From Tetragonia tetragonoides (Eukaryota; Streptophyta; Magnoliopsida; Caryophyllales; Aizoaceae): 64,000 nt of DNA. Under the pieces are notes generated by a model. The model made no database searches and had not been told where the DNA came from. It saw only the letters and a list, made by a program, of their open reading frames with translations. Below are positions 23,944 to 35,436 of the stretch, piece by piece. Positions within the stretch are counted from its first letter, which is position 1, and each line of letters begins with the position of its first letter. Made by a program: the position numbers and the translations under genes. The stretch spans positions 33,276,501-33,340,500 of the forward strand of contig CM076148.1 of assembly GCA_038025085.1 (NCBI GenBank), in the 5' to 3' direction.

Positions 23944-25166
23944 GTGGGTTTCTTACAGAGCGGTCGTATCTCGTAGGGCGAAGCATTCAATGTAACACGC
24001 GCGCATCTGTGTCAAAGTTGGGGCACGCGCGCTTCGTTTCTTCTTTTTTTTTTTTTAAATTTCGGCAGCCTATTAGTTAAATTACAAACCGTTCCATTAA
24101 TTACTACACGTATTCCGTTGGCCCAGTGCTTTGTGCCTAATACGTGTTTCCCTTGATTGGGGTTCGAGTCCCAAATGCCCTATTTTTTGTTATTTTCCTC
24201 CACTTTTTTTTTTTTTTTTTTTTTTTGTTAGTTTTGTTTTCTTTACAACAATCTCAAAGTATTCTTCCATTAGTGTTACTGTGTTCTAATGTCAAACTTT
24301 TGAGTAGGTGGTGTCAATATTTTTTGTCGCAATTGTAAATTACTTGTGAAATGTATTTCTCTTATTCTATCTTTTTTTCTTATTTTTTTTATAAATTTAC
24401 TCATTTTTTCTTGGAGAGAAAAACTTACTCTTTCTGAATAAGTATAACTTTTTGGTTAAAATAATTTAGTTAATTGTTCAAATGGTGTCACTTACTTAAA
24501 TACCAATATAATGTTCAAAGTGATATAAAATTTTTGTTTAATGTGGTGTTATTTTTTCCCCGCATAGGGACAATTTTTCACTGCGTAGTGTTAGTTTTTT
24601 TAAACAAAAAAATACATACATATTAAATTAGTGATATAGTCTTTTATACACAAAAGGTATTCAACTAGCTTATTGGTGTCACTAACTTAAATACCAGTAT
24701 AATGTTCAAAGTGATATAAATTTTTCTTTAATGTGGTGTTATATTTTCCCCGCATAGAGACAATTTTTCATTGTGTAGTGTTAGTTTTTGTATTCTAGTG
24801 TTAGTTTGCTGTTATCGTGGTATTAAAATCACTTATTCAAACACCAACTTCTTTTTATAAATTAAATTTCATTTAATGTTTATAAACTGTTGAAGTAAAA
24901 TAAAAATTAAAGAAACAAAACCAAAACCAAAATAAAAAGAATTCCGATGAAAAAAAAAAAACACACATAACAGGCTTCGATCCCAGGTCAAAGGAGAAAT
25001 ATTTGACATACTCCACTGCTCCGCTTGACAGATTAGATGATGGTAATTAATACACTTAAAATAAATAAAGTCTGAACGAGTTTTGGGCCGAAAAACGCGC
25101 GCCTTTAAATGCGCAACCCAACCCACTCATGCGACCCCCTATTGTATAGTGCCGCCGCAAAAGAGC
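23944..25166. repeat. Array unit 1
   Basis: Plus-strand tRNA-like module: box A TGGCCCAGTGCT at 24,119-24,130, box B GGTTCGAGTCC at 24,161-24,171, then a T-run at about 24,182. Minus-strand module: box B at 24,983-24,973 and box A at about 25,026-25,013, followed on the minus strand by a T-run (the A-run at 24,951-24,961). Confidence 0.85.
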
Positions 25167-26394
25167 AGTGGGTCTCTTATAGGGCGGTCGTATCTCGTAG
25201 GGCGAAGCATTCAATGTAACACGCGCGCATCTGTGTCAAAGTTGGGGCACGCGCGCTTCGTTTCTTCTTCTTTTTTCTTTAAAATTTCGGCAGCCTATTA
25301 CTTAAATTACAAACCGTTCCATTAATTACTACAAGGATTCCGTTGGCCCAGTGGTTTGTGCCTAATACGTGTTTCCCTTGATTGGGGTTCGAGTCCCAAA
25401 TGCCCTATTTTTTGTTATTTTCCTCCACTTTGTTTTTATTTATTTTTGTTAGTTTTGTTTTCTTTACATCAATCTCAAAGTATTCTTCCATTAGTGTTAC
25501 TGTTTTGTGTTCTGGTGTCAAACTTTTGAGTAGGTGGTGTCAACATTTTTTGTCACAATTGTAAATTACTTGTGAAATGTATTTCTCTTATTCTATCTTA
25601 ATTTTTTTTCTTATTTTTTTTATAAATGTACTCATTCTTTCTTGGAGAGAAAAACTTACTCTTTCTGAATAAGTATAACTTTTTGGCTAAAATAATTTAG
25701 TTAATTGTTCAAATGGTGTCACTTACTTAAATACGAATATAATGTTCAAAGTGATATAAAATTTTTGTTTAAGGTGGTGTTATTTTTTCCCCGCATAGGG
25801 ACAATTTTTCACTGCGTAGTGTCAGTTTTTTTAAACAAAAAAATACATACATATTAAATTAGTGATATAGTCTTTTTATACACAAAAGGTATTCAACTAG
25901 CTTATTGGTGTCACTAACTTAAATACCAGTATAATGTTCAAAGTGATATAAATTTTTATTTAATGTGGTGTTATATTTTCCCCGCATAGTGACAATTTTT
26001 CATTGTGTAGTGTTAGTTTTTGTATTCTAGTGTTAGTTTGTTGTTATCGTGGTATAATAGTCACTTATTCAAACACCAACTTCTTTTTATAAATTAAATT
26101 TCATTTAATGTTTATAAACTGTTGAAGGAAAATAAAAATTAAAGAAACAAAACCAAAACCAAAATAAAAAGAATTCCGATGAAAAAAAAAACACATAACA
26201 GGTTTCGATCCCGGGTCGAAGGATAAATATTTGACATACTCTACCGCTCCGCTAGACAGATTAGAAGATGGTAATTAATACACTTAAAGTTAATAAAGTC
26301 TGAACGAGTTTTGGGTCGGAAAACGCGCGCCTTTAAATGCGCAGCCCAACCCACTCACGTGATGCCCTATTGTATACGGTCGCCGCAAAATAGC
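25167..26394. repeat. Array unit 2
   Basis: Plus-strand box A TGGCCCAGTGGT at 25,344-25,355 and box B GGTTCGAGTCC at 25,386-25,396, followed by TTTTTT. Minus-strand box B GGATCGAAACC at 26,211-26,201 and box A TAGCGGAGCGGT at 26,254-26,243. Confidence 0.85.
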
Positions 26395-27622
26395 AGTGGG
26401 TCTCTTATAGGGCGATCGTATCTCGTAGGGCGAAGTATTCAATGTAACATGCGCGCATCTGTGTCAAAGTTGGGGCACGCGCGCTTCGTTTCTTCTTCTT
26501 TTTTTTTTTTAAATTTCGGCAGCCTATTAGTTAAATTACAAACCGTTTCATTAATTACTACAAGTATTCCGTTGGCCCAGTGGTTTGTGCCTACTACGTG
26601 TTTCCCTTGATTGGGGTTCGAGTCCCAAATGCCCTATTTTTTGTTATTTTCCTCCACTTTTATTTATTATTATTTTTTTTTTATAATTTTTGTTAGTTTT
26701 GTTTCTTTACATCAATCTCAAAGTATTCTTCCATTAGTGTTACTGTTTTGTGTTCTAGTGTCAACATTTTTTGTCGCAATTGTAAATTACTTGTGAAATG
26801 TATTTCTCTTATTCAATCTTAGTTTCTTTTCTTATTTTTTTTTATAAATTTACTCATTCTTTCTTGGAGAGAAAAACTTACTCTTTCTGAATAAGTATAA
26901 CTTTTTGCTTAAAATAATTTAGTTAATTGTTCAAATGGTGTCACTTACTTAAATACCAATATAATGTTCAAAGTGATATAAAAATTTTGTTTAATGTGGT
27001 GTTATTTTTTCCCCGCATAGAGACAATTTTTCACTGCGTTGTGTCAGTTTTTTTAAACAAAAAATACATACATATTAAATTAGTGATATAATCTTTTTAT
27101 ACACAAAAGGTATTCAACTAGCTTATTGGTGTCACTAACTTAAATACCAGTATAATGTTCAAAGTGATATAAATTTTTGTTTAATGTGGTGTTATTTTTT
27201 CCCCGCATAGTGACAATTTTTCATTGTGTAGTGTTAATTTTTGTATTCTAGTGTTAGTTTGTTGTTATCGTGGTATCACAGTCACTTATTCAAACACCTA
27301 CTTCTTTTTATAAATTAAATTTGATTTAATGTTTATAAACTGTTGAAGTAAAATAAAAATTAAAGAAATAAAACCAAAACAAAAATAAAAAGAATTCCGA
27401 TGAAAAAAAAAAAAACACACACATAACAGGTTTCGATCCCGGGTCGAAGGATAAATATTTGACATACTCCACCGCTCCGCTAGATAGATTAGATGATGGT
27501 AATTAATACACTTAAAGTTAATAAAGTCTGAACGAGTTTTGGGCCGGAAAACGCGCGCCTTTAAATGCGCAGCCCAACCCACTTACGCGACGCCCTATTG
27601 TATAGGGCCGCCGCAAAAGAGC
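26395..27622. repeat. Array unit 3
   Basis: Plus-strand box A at 26,573-26,584 and box B at 26,615-26,625. Minus-strand box B GGATCGAAACC at 27,439-27,429 and box A TAGCGGAGCGGT at 27,482-27,471. Confidence 0.85.
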
Positions 27623-28857
27623 AATGGGTCTCTTATAGGACGGTCGTATCTCGTAGGGCGAAGCATTCAATGTAACACGCGCGCATCTGTGTCAAAGTTG
27701 GGGCACGCGCGCTTCGTTTCTTCTTCTTCTTTTTTTTTTTTATATTTCGGCAGCCTATTAGTTAAATTACAAACCGTTCCATTAATTAGTACAAGTATTC
27801 CGTTGGCTCAGTGGTTTGTGCCTAATACGTGTTTCCCTTGATTGGGGTTCGAGTCCCAAATGCCCTATTTTTTGTTATTTTCCTCCACTTTTTTTTATTT
27901 TATTTTTGTTAGTTTTGTTTTCTTTACATCAATCTCAAAGTATTCTTCCATTAGTGTTACTGTTTTGTGTTCTAGTGTCAAACTTTTGAGTAGGTAGTGT
28001 CAACATTTTTTGTCGCAATTGTAAATTACTTGTGAAATGTATTTCTCTTATTCTATCTTAGTTTCTTTTCTTATTTTTTTTTATGAATTTACTCATTCTT
28101 TCTTGGAGAGAAAAACTTACTCTTTCTGAATAAGTATAACTTTTTGCTTAAAATAATTTAGTTAATTGTTCAAATGGTGTCACTTACTTAAATACCAATA
28201 TAATATTCAAAGTGATATAAAATTTTTGTTTAACGTGGTGTTATTTTTTTCCCGCATAGGGATAATTTTTCATTGCGTAGTGTTAGTTTTTTTAAACAAA
28301 AAAATACATACATATTAAATTAGTGATATAGTCTTTTATACACAAAAGGTATTCAACTAGCTTATTGGTGTCACTAACTTAAATACCAGTATAATGTTCA
28401 AAGTGATATAAAAATTTGTTTAATGTGGTGTTATATTTTCCCCGCATAGAGACAATTTTTCATTGTGTAGTGTTAGTTTTTGTATTCTAGTGTTAGTTTG
28501 TTGTTATCGTGGTATCACAGTCACTTATTCAAACAACAACTTCTTTTTATAAATTAAATTTCATTTAATGTTTATAAACTGTTGAAGTAAAATAAAAATT
28601 AAAGAAACAAAACCAAAACCAAAATAAAAAGAATTCCGATGAAAAAAAAAAACACACATAACAAGCTTCGATCCCATGTTAAAGGAGAAATATTTGACAT
28701 ACTCCACCGCTTCGCTAGACAGATTAGATGATGGTAATCAATACACTTAAAATAAATAAAGTTTGAACGTGTTTTGGGCCGGAAAACGCGCGCCTTTAAA
28801 TGCGCAACCCAACCCACTCATGCGACGCCCTATTGTAAAGTGCCGCCGCAAAAGAGC
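27623..28857. repeat. Array unit 4
   Basis: Plus-strand box A here reads TGGCTCAGTGGT (27,804-27,815), the closest to a canonical tRNA box A, with box B at 27,846-27,856. Minus-strand box B at 28,674-28,664 and box A TAGCGAAGCGGT at 28,717-28,706. Confidence 0.85.
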
Positions 28858-30098
28858 AGTGGGTCTCTTATAGGGCGGTCGTATCTCGTAGGGCGAAGCA
28901 TTCAATGTAACACGCGCGCATCTGTGTCAAAGTTGGGGCACGCGCGCTTCGTTTCTTCTTCTTTTTTTTTTAAATTTCAGCAGCCTATTACTTAAATTAC
29001 AAACCGTTCCATTAATTACTACAAGGTTTCCGTTGGCCCAGTGGTTTGTGCCTAATACGTGTTTCCCTTGATTGGGGTTCGAGTCCCAAATGCCCTATTT
29101 TTTTGTTATTTTCCTCCACTTTTTATTTATTTATTTTTGTTAGTTTTGTTTTCTTTACATCAATCTCAAAGTATTCTTCCATTAGTGTTACTGTTTTGTG
29201 TTCTAGTTTCAAACTTTTGAGTAGGTGGTGTCAACATTTTTTGTCACAATTGTAAATTACTTGTGAAATGTATTTCTCTTATTCTATCTTAATTTTTTTT
29301 TTCTTTTTTTTTTTTTATAAATGTACTCTTTCTTTCTTGGAGAGAAAAACTTACTCTTTCTGAATAAGTATAACTTTTTGGTTAAAATAATTTAGTTAAT
29401 TGTTCAAATGGTGTCACTTACTTAAATACCAATATAATGTTCAAAGTGATATAAAACTTTTGTTTAATGTGGTGTTATTTTTTCTCCGCATAGGGATAAT
29501 TTTTCACTGCGTAGTGTCAGTTTTTTTAAACAAAAAAATACATACATATTAAATTAGTGATATAGTCTTTTTATACACAAAAGGTATTCAACTAGCTTAT
29601 TGGTGTCACTAACTTAAATACCAGTATAATGTTCAAAGTGATATAAATTTTTGTTTAATGTGGTGTTATATTTTCCCCGCATAGTGACCATTTTTCATTG
29701 TGTAGTGTTAGTTTTTGTATTCTAGTGTTAGTTTGTTGTTATCGTGGTATCACAGTCACTTATTTAAACACCAACTTCTTTTTATAAATTAAATTTCATT
29801 TAATGTTTATAAACTGTTGAAGTAAAATAAAAATTAAAGAAACAAAACCAAAACCAAAACCAAAATAAAAAGAATTCCGATGAAAAAAAAAAACACACAT
29901 ACTAGGTTTTGATCCCAGATCAAAGGAGAAATATTTGACATACTCCACCGCTTTGCTAGACAGATTAGATGATGTTAATTAATACACTTAAAGTTAATAA
30001 AGTCTGAAAGAGTTTTGGGCCGGAAAACACGCGCCTTTAAATGCGCATCCCAACCCACGCACGCGACGCCCTATTGTATAGGGCCGCCGCAAAAGAGA
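28858..30098. repeat. Array unit 5
   Basis: Plus-strand box A at 29,034-29,045 and box B at 29,076-29,086. Minus-strand box B GGATCAAAACC at 29,915-29,905 and box A TAGCAAAGCGGT at 29,958-29,947. The unit ends at the GDSL intron flank GTGGGTGATATATAC. Confidence 0.85.
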
Positions 30099-30410
30099 AT
30101 TTGCGTGGGTGATATATACATGTCCCTTTATACTTTGTGATTAGAAGAATCGGTTATTGGAGTTAGGGAATATGTAAAACTTAAACTAAAGATCCCTTAA
30201 TCCTTTACACACAAGGTAAACCTGACGTCTTCTTGAGAATAAAATGGGGAAGATTTATGATATAGCTCAATCTAAGCATCACAAAACGCTTAAAATCAAT
30301 GGTTTGACATATATATTAATTGCTATTGTAATTATAATCATATAAAAAACGTACCATAGCTAGCACCATCGGCGAGTCTTGAAGATACTGTAGAATAGAA
30401 ATCGTATTGT

Positions 30411-30952
30411 ACACTCTTGGCATGCTTTGCTCTATGGTGCCCATTATTGAGCATTACAAGACTATGAGTTAACCTTGTATTTTATAAAACTTGGGAGCTC
30501 CAAAGGCAAGTCTCATTTTTCAAAAACTGAAGTAAAAAATGACCTTGAAACCACACTTACAAAATTATCAAAGACAATTCATTAAAAAGGTCAAATAGGA
30601 CATGCAACTATCCAAAATATATACAAAATCATCAAGAAAGCCTCATGAATCACCACGGAGAAACATATCAACCAAAACAAATCCGAACCATAGCACCAAT
30701 CAGAGAGAAAGAGCACAAAGAGTGAGCTTCATAAAACCTAAACTTCTATTTTTGAGAAGGTTCTAATTTTGAGAATTGCAGAATAGTGAAGATAGGATTG
30801 AATGACCTGTAGAGCCTAACTAAATCAAAACCAACAGAATTTGCAATGGAAAAAAAAAACGCAACTGCGAAAGGGGAGACTTTTTTGACAAATATTCCTC
30901 TAGCTTTTCAAAAAAATGCAAACCAAAAAAAAGGGTGACTAATATGTAAGTG
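30411..30952. mobile_element. Insertion in exon 4 of GDSL copy 4, class unknown
   Basis: In the intact copy the exon reads GAAATCGTATATGCTGTAAG. In copy 4 the match breaks after GAAATCGTAT (30,410) and resumes at ATGTAAGTG (about 30,948). The intervening 540 bp has no recognisable ends or frame and is A-rich near its right side. Its origin is unknown. Confidence 0.65.
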
Positions 30953-31131
30953 AATCCAACCAATTGTTGAGCCAACTTCTCAAATAATGCGTTAACTTCA
31001 TTATTGTACACTCTAATTATATTATTTAGCTCCTCTGCACAATTTCCATCGACTAGACGTGATCTTGGCAAGCACCCCATTTCACATACAGCTTGGAATG
31101 CAAATTTCCTTGCTCCTTTGTCGTACATAGT

Positions 31132-32406
31132 CTAAACATAAATAAGCTAATTAAAAAAGTTAAAAACAATAAATTATTATTCAATTGGTTTGGAAATTTT
31201 ATTTAAGTATTAACATATTTTCATTTTGTATATAACCCCATCAATTTTTTTTAAAAATATAAACAGGTCACTTTGTCAGACCATTATTTAATTAATTAAT
31301 TGAGAGAATTTATGAAAGAATTATCATTTTATCATATCATATAATGAACCCACCAACTTTTCGAAAATTACGCCTAAGCTCTTTAGCTGAATTCATCACC
31401 TTGTTTCTTCTTGAAAATATTATTAATCATCATGGTAACAAACAAAAACCTGTAACCTACCCTTAGCTAGAATTATTAAAATGTGGTATATTGTGTAAAT
31501 TTCTTTATTTTTGTAACTTCTCTCTCCTTCCCCCGTTGAAATATTAGTTTTTCATATGTTTTCAATTGTATTAATTCTCTTTGCGTTGCTCGATATCTAA
31601 ATCTTATATTATTTATCTCCACCAAAAAAAAAAATTATATTATTTATATTTATAATAGCTAATAATCTATTTAGGAAAAAACAATTATGAAGATAATAAG
31701 ATGATTTTTAATCATTGAACTTTTTTTTTGGTGCGATTTAATCATTGAACTTTGATAGCACTAATATTTATATGACTTGGTAAAAGATTCATTATATTGG
31801 TTAAAAAAAATTACTCCCTCCATTTTTCAAGTGTTATTTTAGATATTCTTGTCTAATTTTGACCGTCAATTTGTGAAGAAACTACTTTGATCTATGAAAC
31901 GAAAAAAAATATTTGTTGGATTCGTAAAAGAAAAAAAAAAGTTTCATTACGTATAACTTTTATAAAGTTTTAGTAGTATAGTTGATCAGGAAACCGTGCA
32001 AATGATGTGGCAACTTATATAAGAAAGAGGCTCGTTGCAAGAATTGTATTACACAAATATACTTAATTAGTTCAACTTTCATTTAATTCACATTATTGAA
32101 TTACTGTATTATTTCAATAGCATGTATGATATATGTATGATGCATGTCAGCTTTGATTTATATACATTCTAAACATATACAAGATTTGACAATAAATATT
32201 TTAGCATGAAACAAAATTCAGTTTGAGAGAACAAACGTGCTACAATTTGTGTAATAGAAACTTGCATCGTCTAAGATAACTATTTTTTTTTTTTTTTTGC
32301 AATAATATTATACTCAACTTTGAAATTTCATTTTGATAATTGCAACTTGCAATGTTATCCTCCCTCTAGCATCACAAGTAATAAAAATAGTGGATTATTA
32401 ATAATA
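31132..32406. other. AT-rich start of intron 3 of GDSL copy 4
   Basis: Strongly AT-rich with several A and T homopolymers. One isolated Stowaway-like end (ACTCCCTCCATTTTTCAAG at about 31,812) has no obvious partner. No gene seen. Confidence 0.5.
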
Positions 32407-32953
32407 GGGCTGCATATAGGTCCAGAACCTAACTGAATCGGACAAAACTTGAATTGGATCGAACCTGAATCTACTCAATTGGATCGAGGATCTAACCTAA
32501 ATGCAATAGGTCTTGGACCTAACCGAACCTGAATGGACCTGAATTGTTTTGAGCTGCAATAAGTTTTTTTAATTTTACTCATTTAAAAATTGCCCAAATA
32601 ATATTCAATTCCAAGCAAGTAAACAAACAAAAAAAAACACACTTTAAAAGTACAAACAAGGCTTAATATGTTTAAGCAATGCAAGAATGAATTAAAAAAA
32701 ATCAAAAATTCAAAGGTTTTCGGCTCAAAAAGCCCACAAAACCACTTTTTTATATTTTTTTCATAATTAGAAAGTTTTCGGTCCATCAAACCTCAAAATC
32801 CACTTTTTTATATTTTTTTTTTATAATTTAAAGGTTTTCGGTCCTAACAAGTCCAATCAGGTCCAAATCAGAAAAAAGACCGAGGACCTAAACCAAAATT
32901 TAATAATACTTGAACCGTGGACCTAACCGAATACAATAGGCTCGGTTGACGTC

Positions 32954-34449
32954 TGGTAAACATAAATTTGTTGCATATTTTGCGATGATTTGTACCCCAT
33001 ATTGTCTTATTTAGTGTGTGTCCATGGTCTTTTGGCTTGAATTTTGTTTCTCTTATTCCTCTTTACATTTTTGGTGTATTGTGTGCACATGTGCTCTTTT
33101 TAGACCCAATTCTCGAGAGATACAAGGACATTTATAAGATGAGAAGAATCAAGGACAAAGTTTGGACACCTCTTCGGCATTTTGTTCATAAAGTCTTCAT
33201 ATGAGCTCCAAATCAAGTGATTCAAAGTTATGTGGAAAGCTAACAAACAGAGGTACAACTTTCATGTTTTAAGTTTTTTGCAAACTCAGAGCAGAAGACT
33301 GTCAAATAAGTATTTGAAGATGAAAATGGGCTGCAGGGGCGTTTTCTCCAGAAAAACGGCCCCCCAGCCCCTCTAGCCAGCTGCCAATTATCCAAAAAAA
33401 TGGCCCCCACCAGAAAAACGGCCACCCCGTTTTTATGGAGAGGGGCGTTTTTCTGGGGCTTTTTGGTCCCAGCTCCTCCGCCTATAAATAGCCTCTTTTC
33501 TTTTTTTTTTTCGGGATATCTCATCTTAGCCTAATTTTCTAGGGGTTCTTGAACAAACACAGATTAGTATCCTTAGTGAGTGAAAACTTTTATAATTAGT
33601 GTTAATCAACTCCTTAATCCTTAGTATTTATTTGGTTGTAAGTTTTCTCTCTCCTCTCTCTTTCTATCAATACTTGCAATTTTAAATCTTTGTTATTGAA
33701 TATTATGGGTATTGTCATTATGAAGTTTATTTTGCTTAATCTCATGATGTTTATGGGCTAATCTCTCTTATTAGAGTTGGGGTTAGCCCAACTATGGTGA
33801 TTTGATGCTTGGATGATGTCAATATATTGTGATTTAATGGGTTATTGTGCATTTAGCTTTGTGAACTCCAAATGTTTGATAAAATGTCTAAGTGAGAACT
33901 TGGCTTATCTTTTGTGTGATTAACTTAAAACCAAAAGGGGGTAAGGTAATCATAGGAGTTTCATTGACTAGACAAATGGATTCAACCACGAAAGTAGGTG
34001 GATTTCCTTTTGGAGATGTTTGAGCTAGGTGTTGCTTAATGAGCCCAATAAAACTTGACCCCATGAAAATAGGTGGAAGGATAGAATTGGGTATTTCTTT
34101 GGTGACCTTGAGAGAGGCCCTTAGTCAGTGATTGACCTAGTATCTCTACACAATTGCTCATTCAATTGCATGTCGTTCCATCATCTATTGCATTAAACCG
34201 TCATTTGTTGGGTGAACCCCCAACTCTATCTTTAACCCTTGATTTTATAATTGTGATTATCCTTTCCTCTTATCTTAGTTTGTCATCCTAGTTTAGCTTT
34301 AGGTCTAGTTAAATTAACCAATCATCACAATTACTTGAATTTGCTTAGCTTTCCGTATTATAGGGTTTTTGGTATTCGAAACGCCTCGCTCCTTGTGGAG
34401 ACGATCTTATGTATTACTTCGAAATACCCGTATACTTGCGGGGGTATCA
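32954..34449 (+). repeat. 5' LTR of 6.1-kb element
   Basis: Contains a TATAAATA box at 33,483-33,490, so transcription should start shortly downstream. About eight differences from the 3' LTR fall in the first 190 bp. Confidence 0.92.
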
Positions 34450-34455
34450 AGTTTT

Positions 34456-34473
34456 TGGCGCCGTTGTCGGGGA
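34456..34473 (+). promoter_or_regulatory. Primer binding site, tRNA-Asp type
   Basis: 17 of 18 bases match the tRNA-Asp primer site (GTTGTCGG instead of GTTGCCGG), 6 bp after the LTR. Confidence 0.88.
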
Positions 34474-34596
34474 GCAAGGCTTGTTTCGATATAGAATTGC
34501 TCTTGAATGGGATAGTCTAGACACTTTTCTTTTCTTTCTTTTTTTCTTTTTTTTTTTTTGTTTTAAAATTTTCATTTTTACTTTCTTCTTCATTGT

Positions 34597-35436
34597 GTGA
34601 TGGAAACTTCATGGCATCAAGAGGGGTATTGTGATTATTATTCGAATTCATATGATCATGATAATGAAAATTATAACCCACATGGCTACATGAATGAGAA
34701 TAGATATGATGTGCATAATACCTCTTATGATTGTTATGGTTATTTTGGATATGAGGATAATGTGCATCAACTTGGTCATGAAAATGCTAGTTATGCCGAT
34801 ACCCTTTACCAAAGTAAGCAAAACGATCAATGCTTTGTTGACTACACTCTTGCTAATTGGGATTTTCCCGATCTCTATGGAGAAGAGCATACTCCCCAAC
34901 CCAAGTCAAACTTGGAGACTCTTTTGGAACAATTTATTGTTCAAACACAAAAGAGCAATGAGGAGTTACAAGAAACTCTAGGCAAATTGTGTTTCAAAGT
35001 TGATGCATTTATCACCCCCACCGAGATGCCCGAGCATCAAGTGGTTCAAGTGGCTAGTTTGTCTAAAATTGGGGATTGCATTGTAGAAAAGATCGTTGTT
35101 GAGTCGGGAGAAAATGAGTTTTGTGATATCGAGTATCAAGATCCATTCTCAACCGGGTGCATTGATATGATCTCTTCTCTGATCTTATATCCTCTAAATG
35201 ATTCCCCTTCTCACAAGTCTTTTGGTGTTGTCCTTGTAAATCCCGATAGTGCACTTGTGTTTTGTGATTCTTCCACCTTTCGGATCGATGAGCCTATAGT
35301 GAATGAAATGCCTAAAGGGAGGCATGAGGACAATCATAAGCCAATTGGGTGGAAAGCTTCTTCTCATCATTCTTTTGACTTTTCAAGGGCATATGATAAT
35401 TCAAGAGATCTACGATTCTTGATTATATTCTTATGA
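34597..35436 (+). CDS. gag-like protein of non-autonomous LTR element
   Basis: An open frame of 279 residues. Residues 1-90 are very rich in Tyr, Asn, Asp, Glu and His (for example YCDYYSNSYDHDNENYN), a low-complexity, prion-like composition. Then comes PQPKSNLETLLEQFIVQTQK, which resembles the start of the coiled gag segment in Ty3/gypsy elements of the Athila/Tat kind, followed by about 150 residues I do not recognise. No zinc knuckle is visible. Degraded or truncated homologues sit at 15,237 and 20,165-20,965, and all keep the Tyr/Asn-rich head. The role is inferred from position just after the primer site; it could be a partial gag used with proteins of an autonomous partner. Confidence 0.65.
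   Translation: MMETSWHQEGYCDYYSNSYDHDNENYNPHGYMNENRYDVHNTSYDCYGYFGYEDNVHQLGHENASYADTLYQSKQNDQCFVDYTLANWDFPDLYGEEHTPQPKSNLETLLEQFIVQTQKSNEELQETLGKLCFKVDAFITPTEMPEHQVVQVASLSKIGDCIVEKIVVESGENEFCDIEYQDPFSTGCIDMISSLILYPLNDSPSHKSFGVVLVNPDSALVFCDSSTFRIDEPIVNEMPKGRHEDNHKPIGWKASSHHSFDFSRAYDNSRDLRFLIIFL

Larger units (their letters stand above)
23944..30098. repeat. Five-unit tandem array of a 1.23-kb element
   Basis: Five head-to-tail units start at 23,944, 25,167, 26,395, 27,623 and 28,858. They are near-identical by eye, each beginning AGTGGGTYTCTTAYAGRGCG and ending CCGCCGCAAAAGAG or a close variant. Unit ends form imperfect inverted repeats (about 23 of 31 positions). Each unit holds a tRNA-like Pol III module near both ends, facing inward, and an internal direct duplication about 190 bp apart (AATGTTCAAAGTGATATAAA). 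No protein is recognised. Flanks GGTGATAC (23,936) and GGTGATAT (30,107) could be a diverged 8-9 bp target duplication, which would fit a Mutator- or hAT-like element. The array sits in intron 4 of GDSL copy 4, inside the decayed exon 5 relic. Confidence 0.9.

Noticed and set aside
24119..24190. Functional tRNA gene in the array units
   Set aside because: Box A and B are good but the 7-bp acceptor stem does not pair and the T-stem is imperfect, so it is called tRNA-like only.
25083..25325. Repeated 80-100 residue frames in the array (MGRKTRAFKCA...)
   Set aside because: Each spans a unit junction and owes its recurrence to the tandem repeat. No domain, and the frames end at variable T-runs.
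23944..30098. Helitron or satellite DNA explanation for the array
   Set aside because: No TC start, CTRR end or 3' hairpin is seen, and a satellite would not explain inverted ends and paired Pol III boxes.
23944..30098. CRISPR-like or ribosomal repeat
   Set aside because: Repeats are 1.23 kb without spacers, and no rRNA or spacer motifs are present. The genome is a plant's.
33240..33524. ORF of 94 residues on the minus strand and similar frames in LTRs
   Set aside because: It lies in the U3 part of an LTR, is not conserved in the partner LTR frame and has no recognisable domain.
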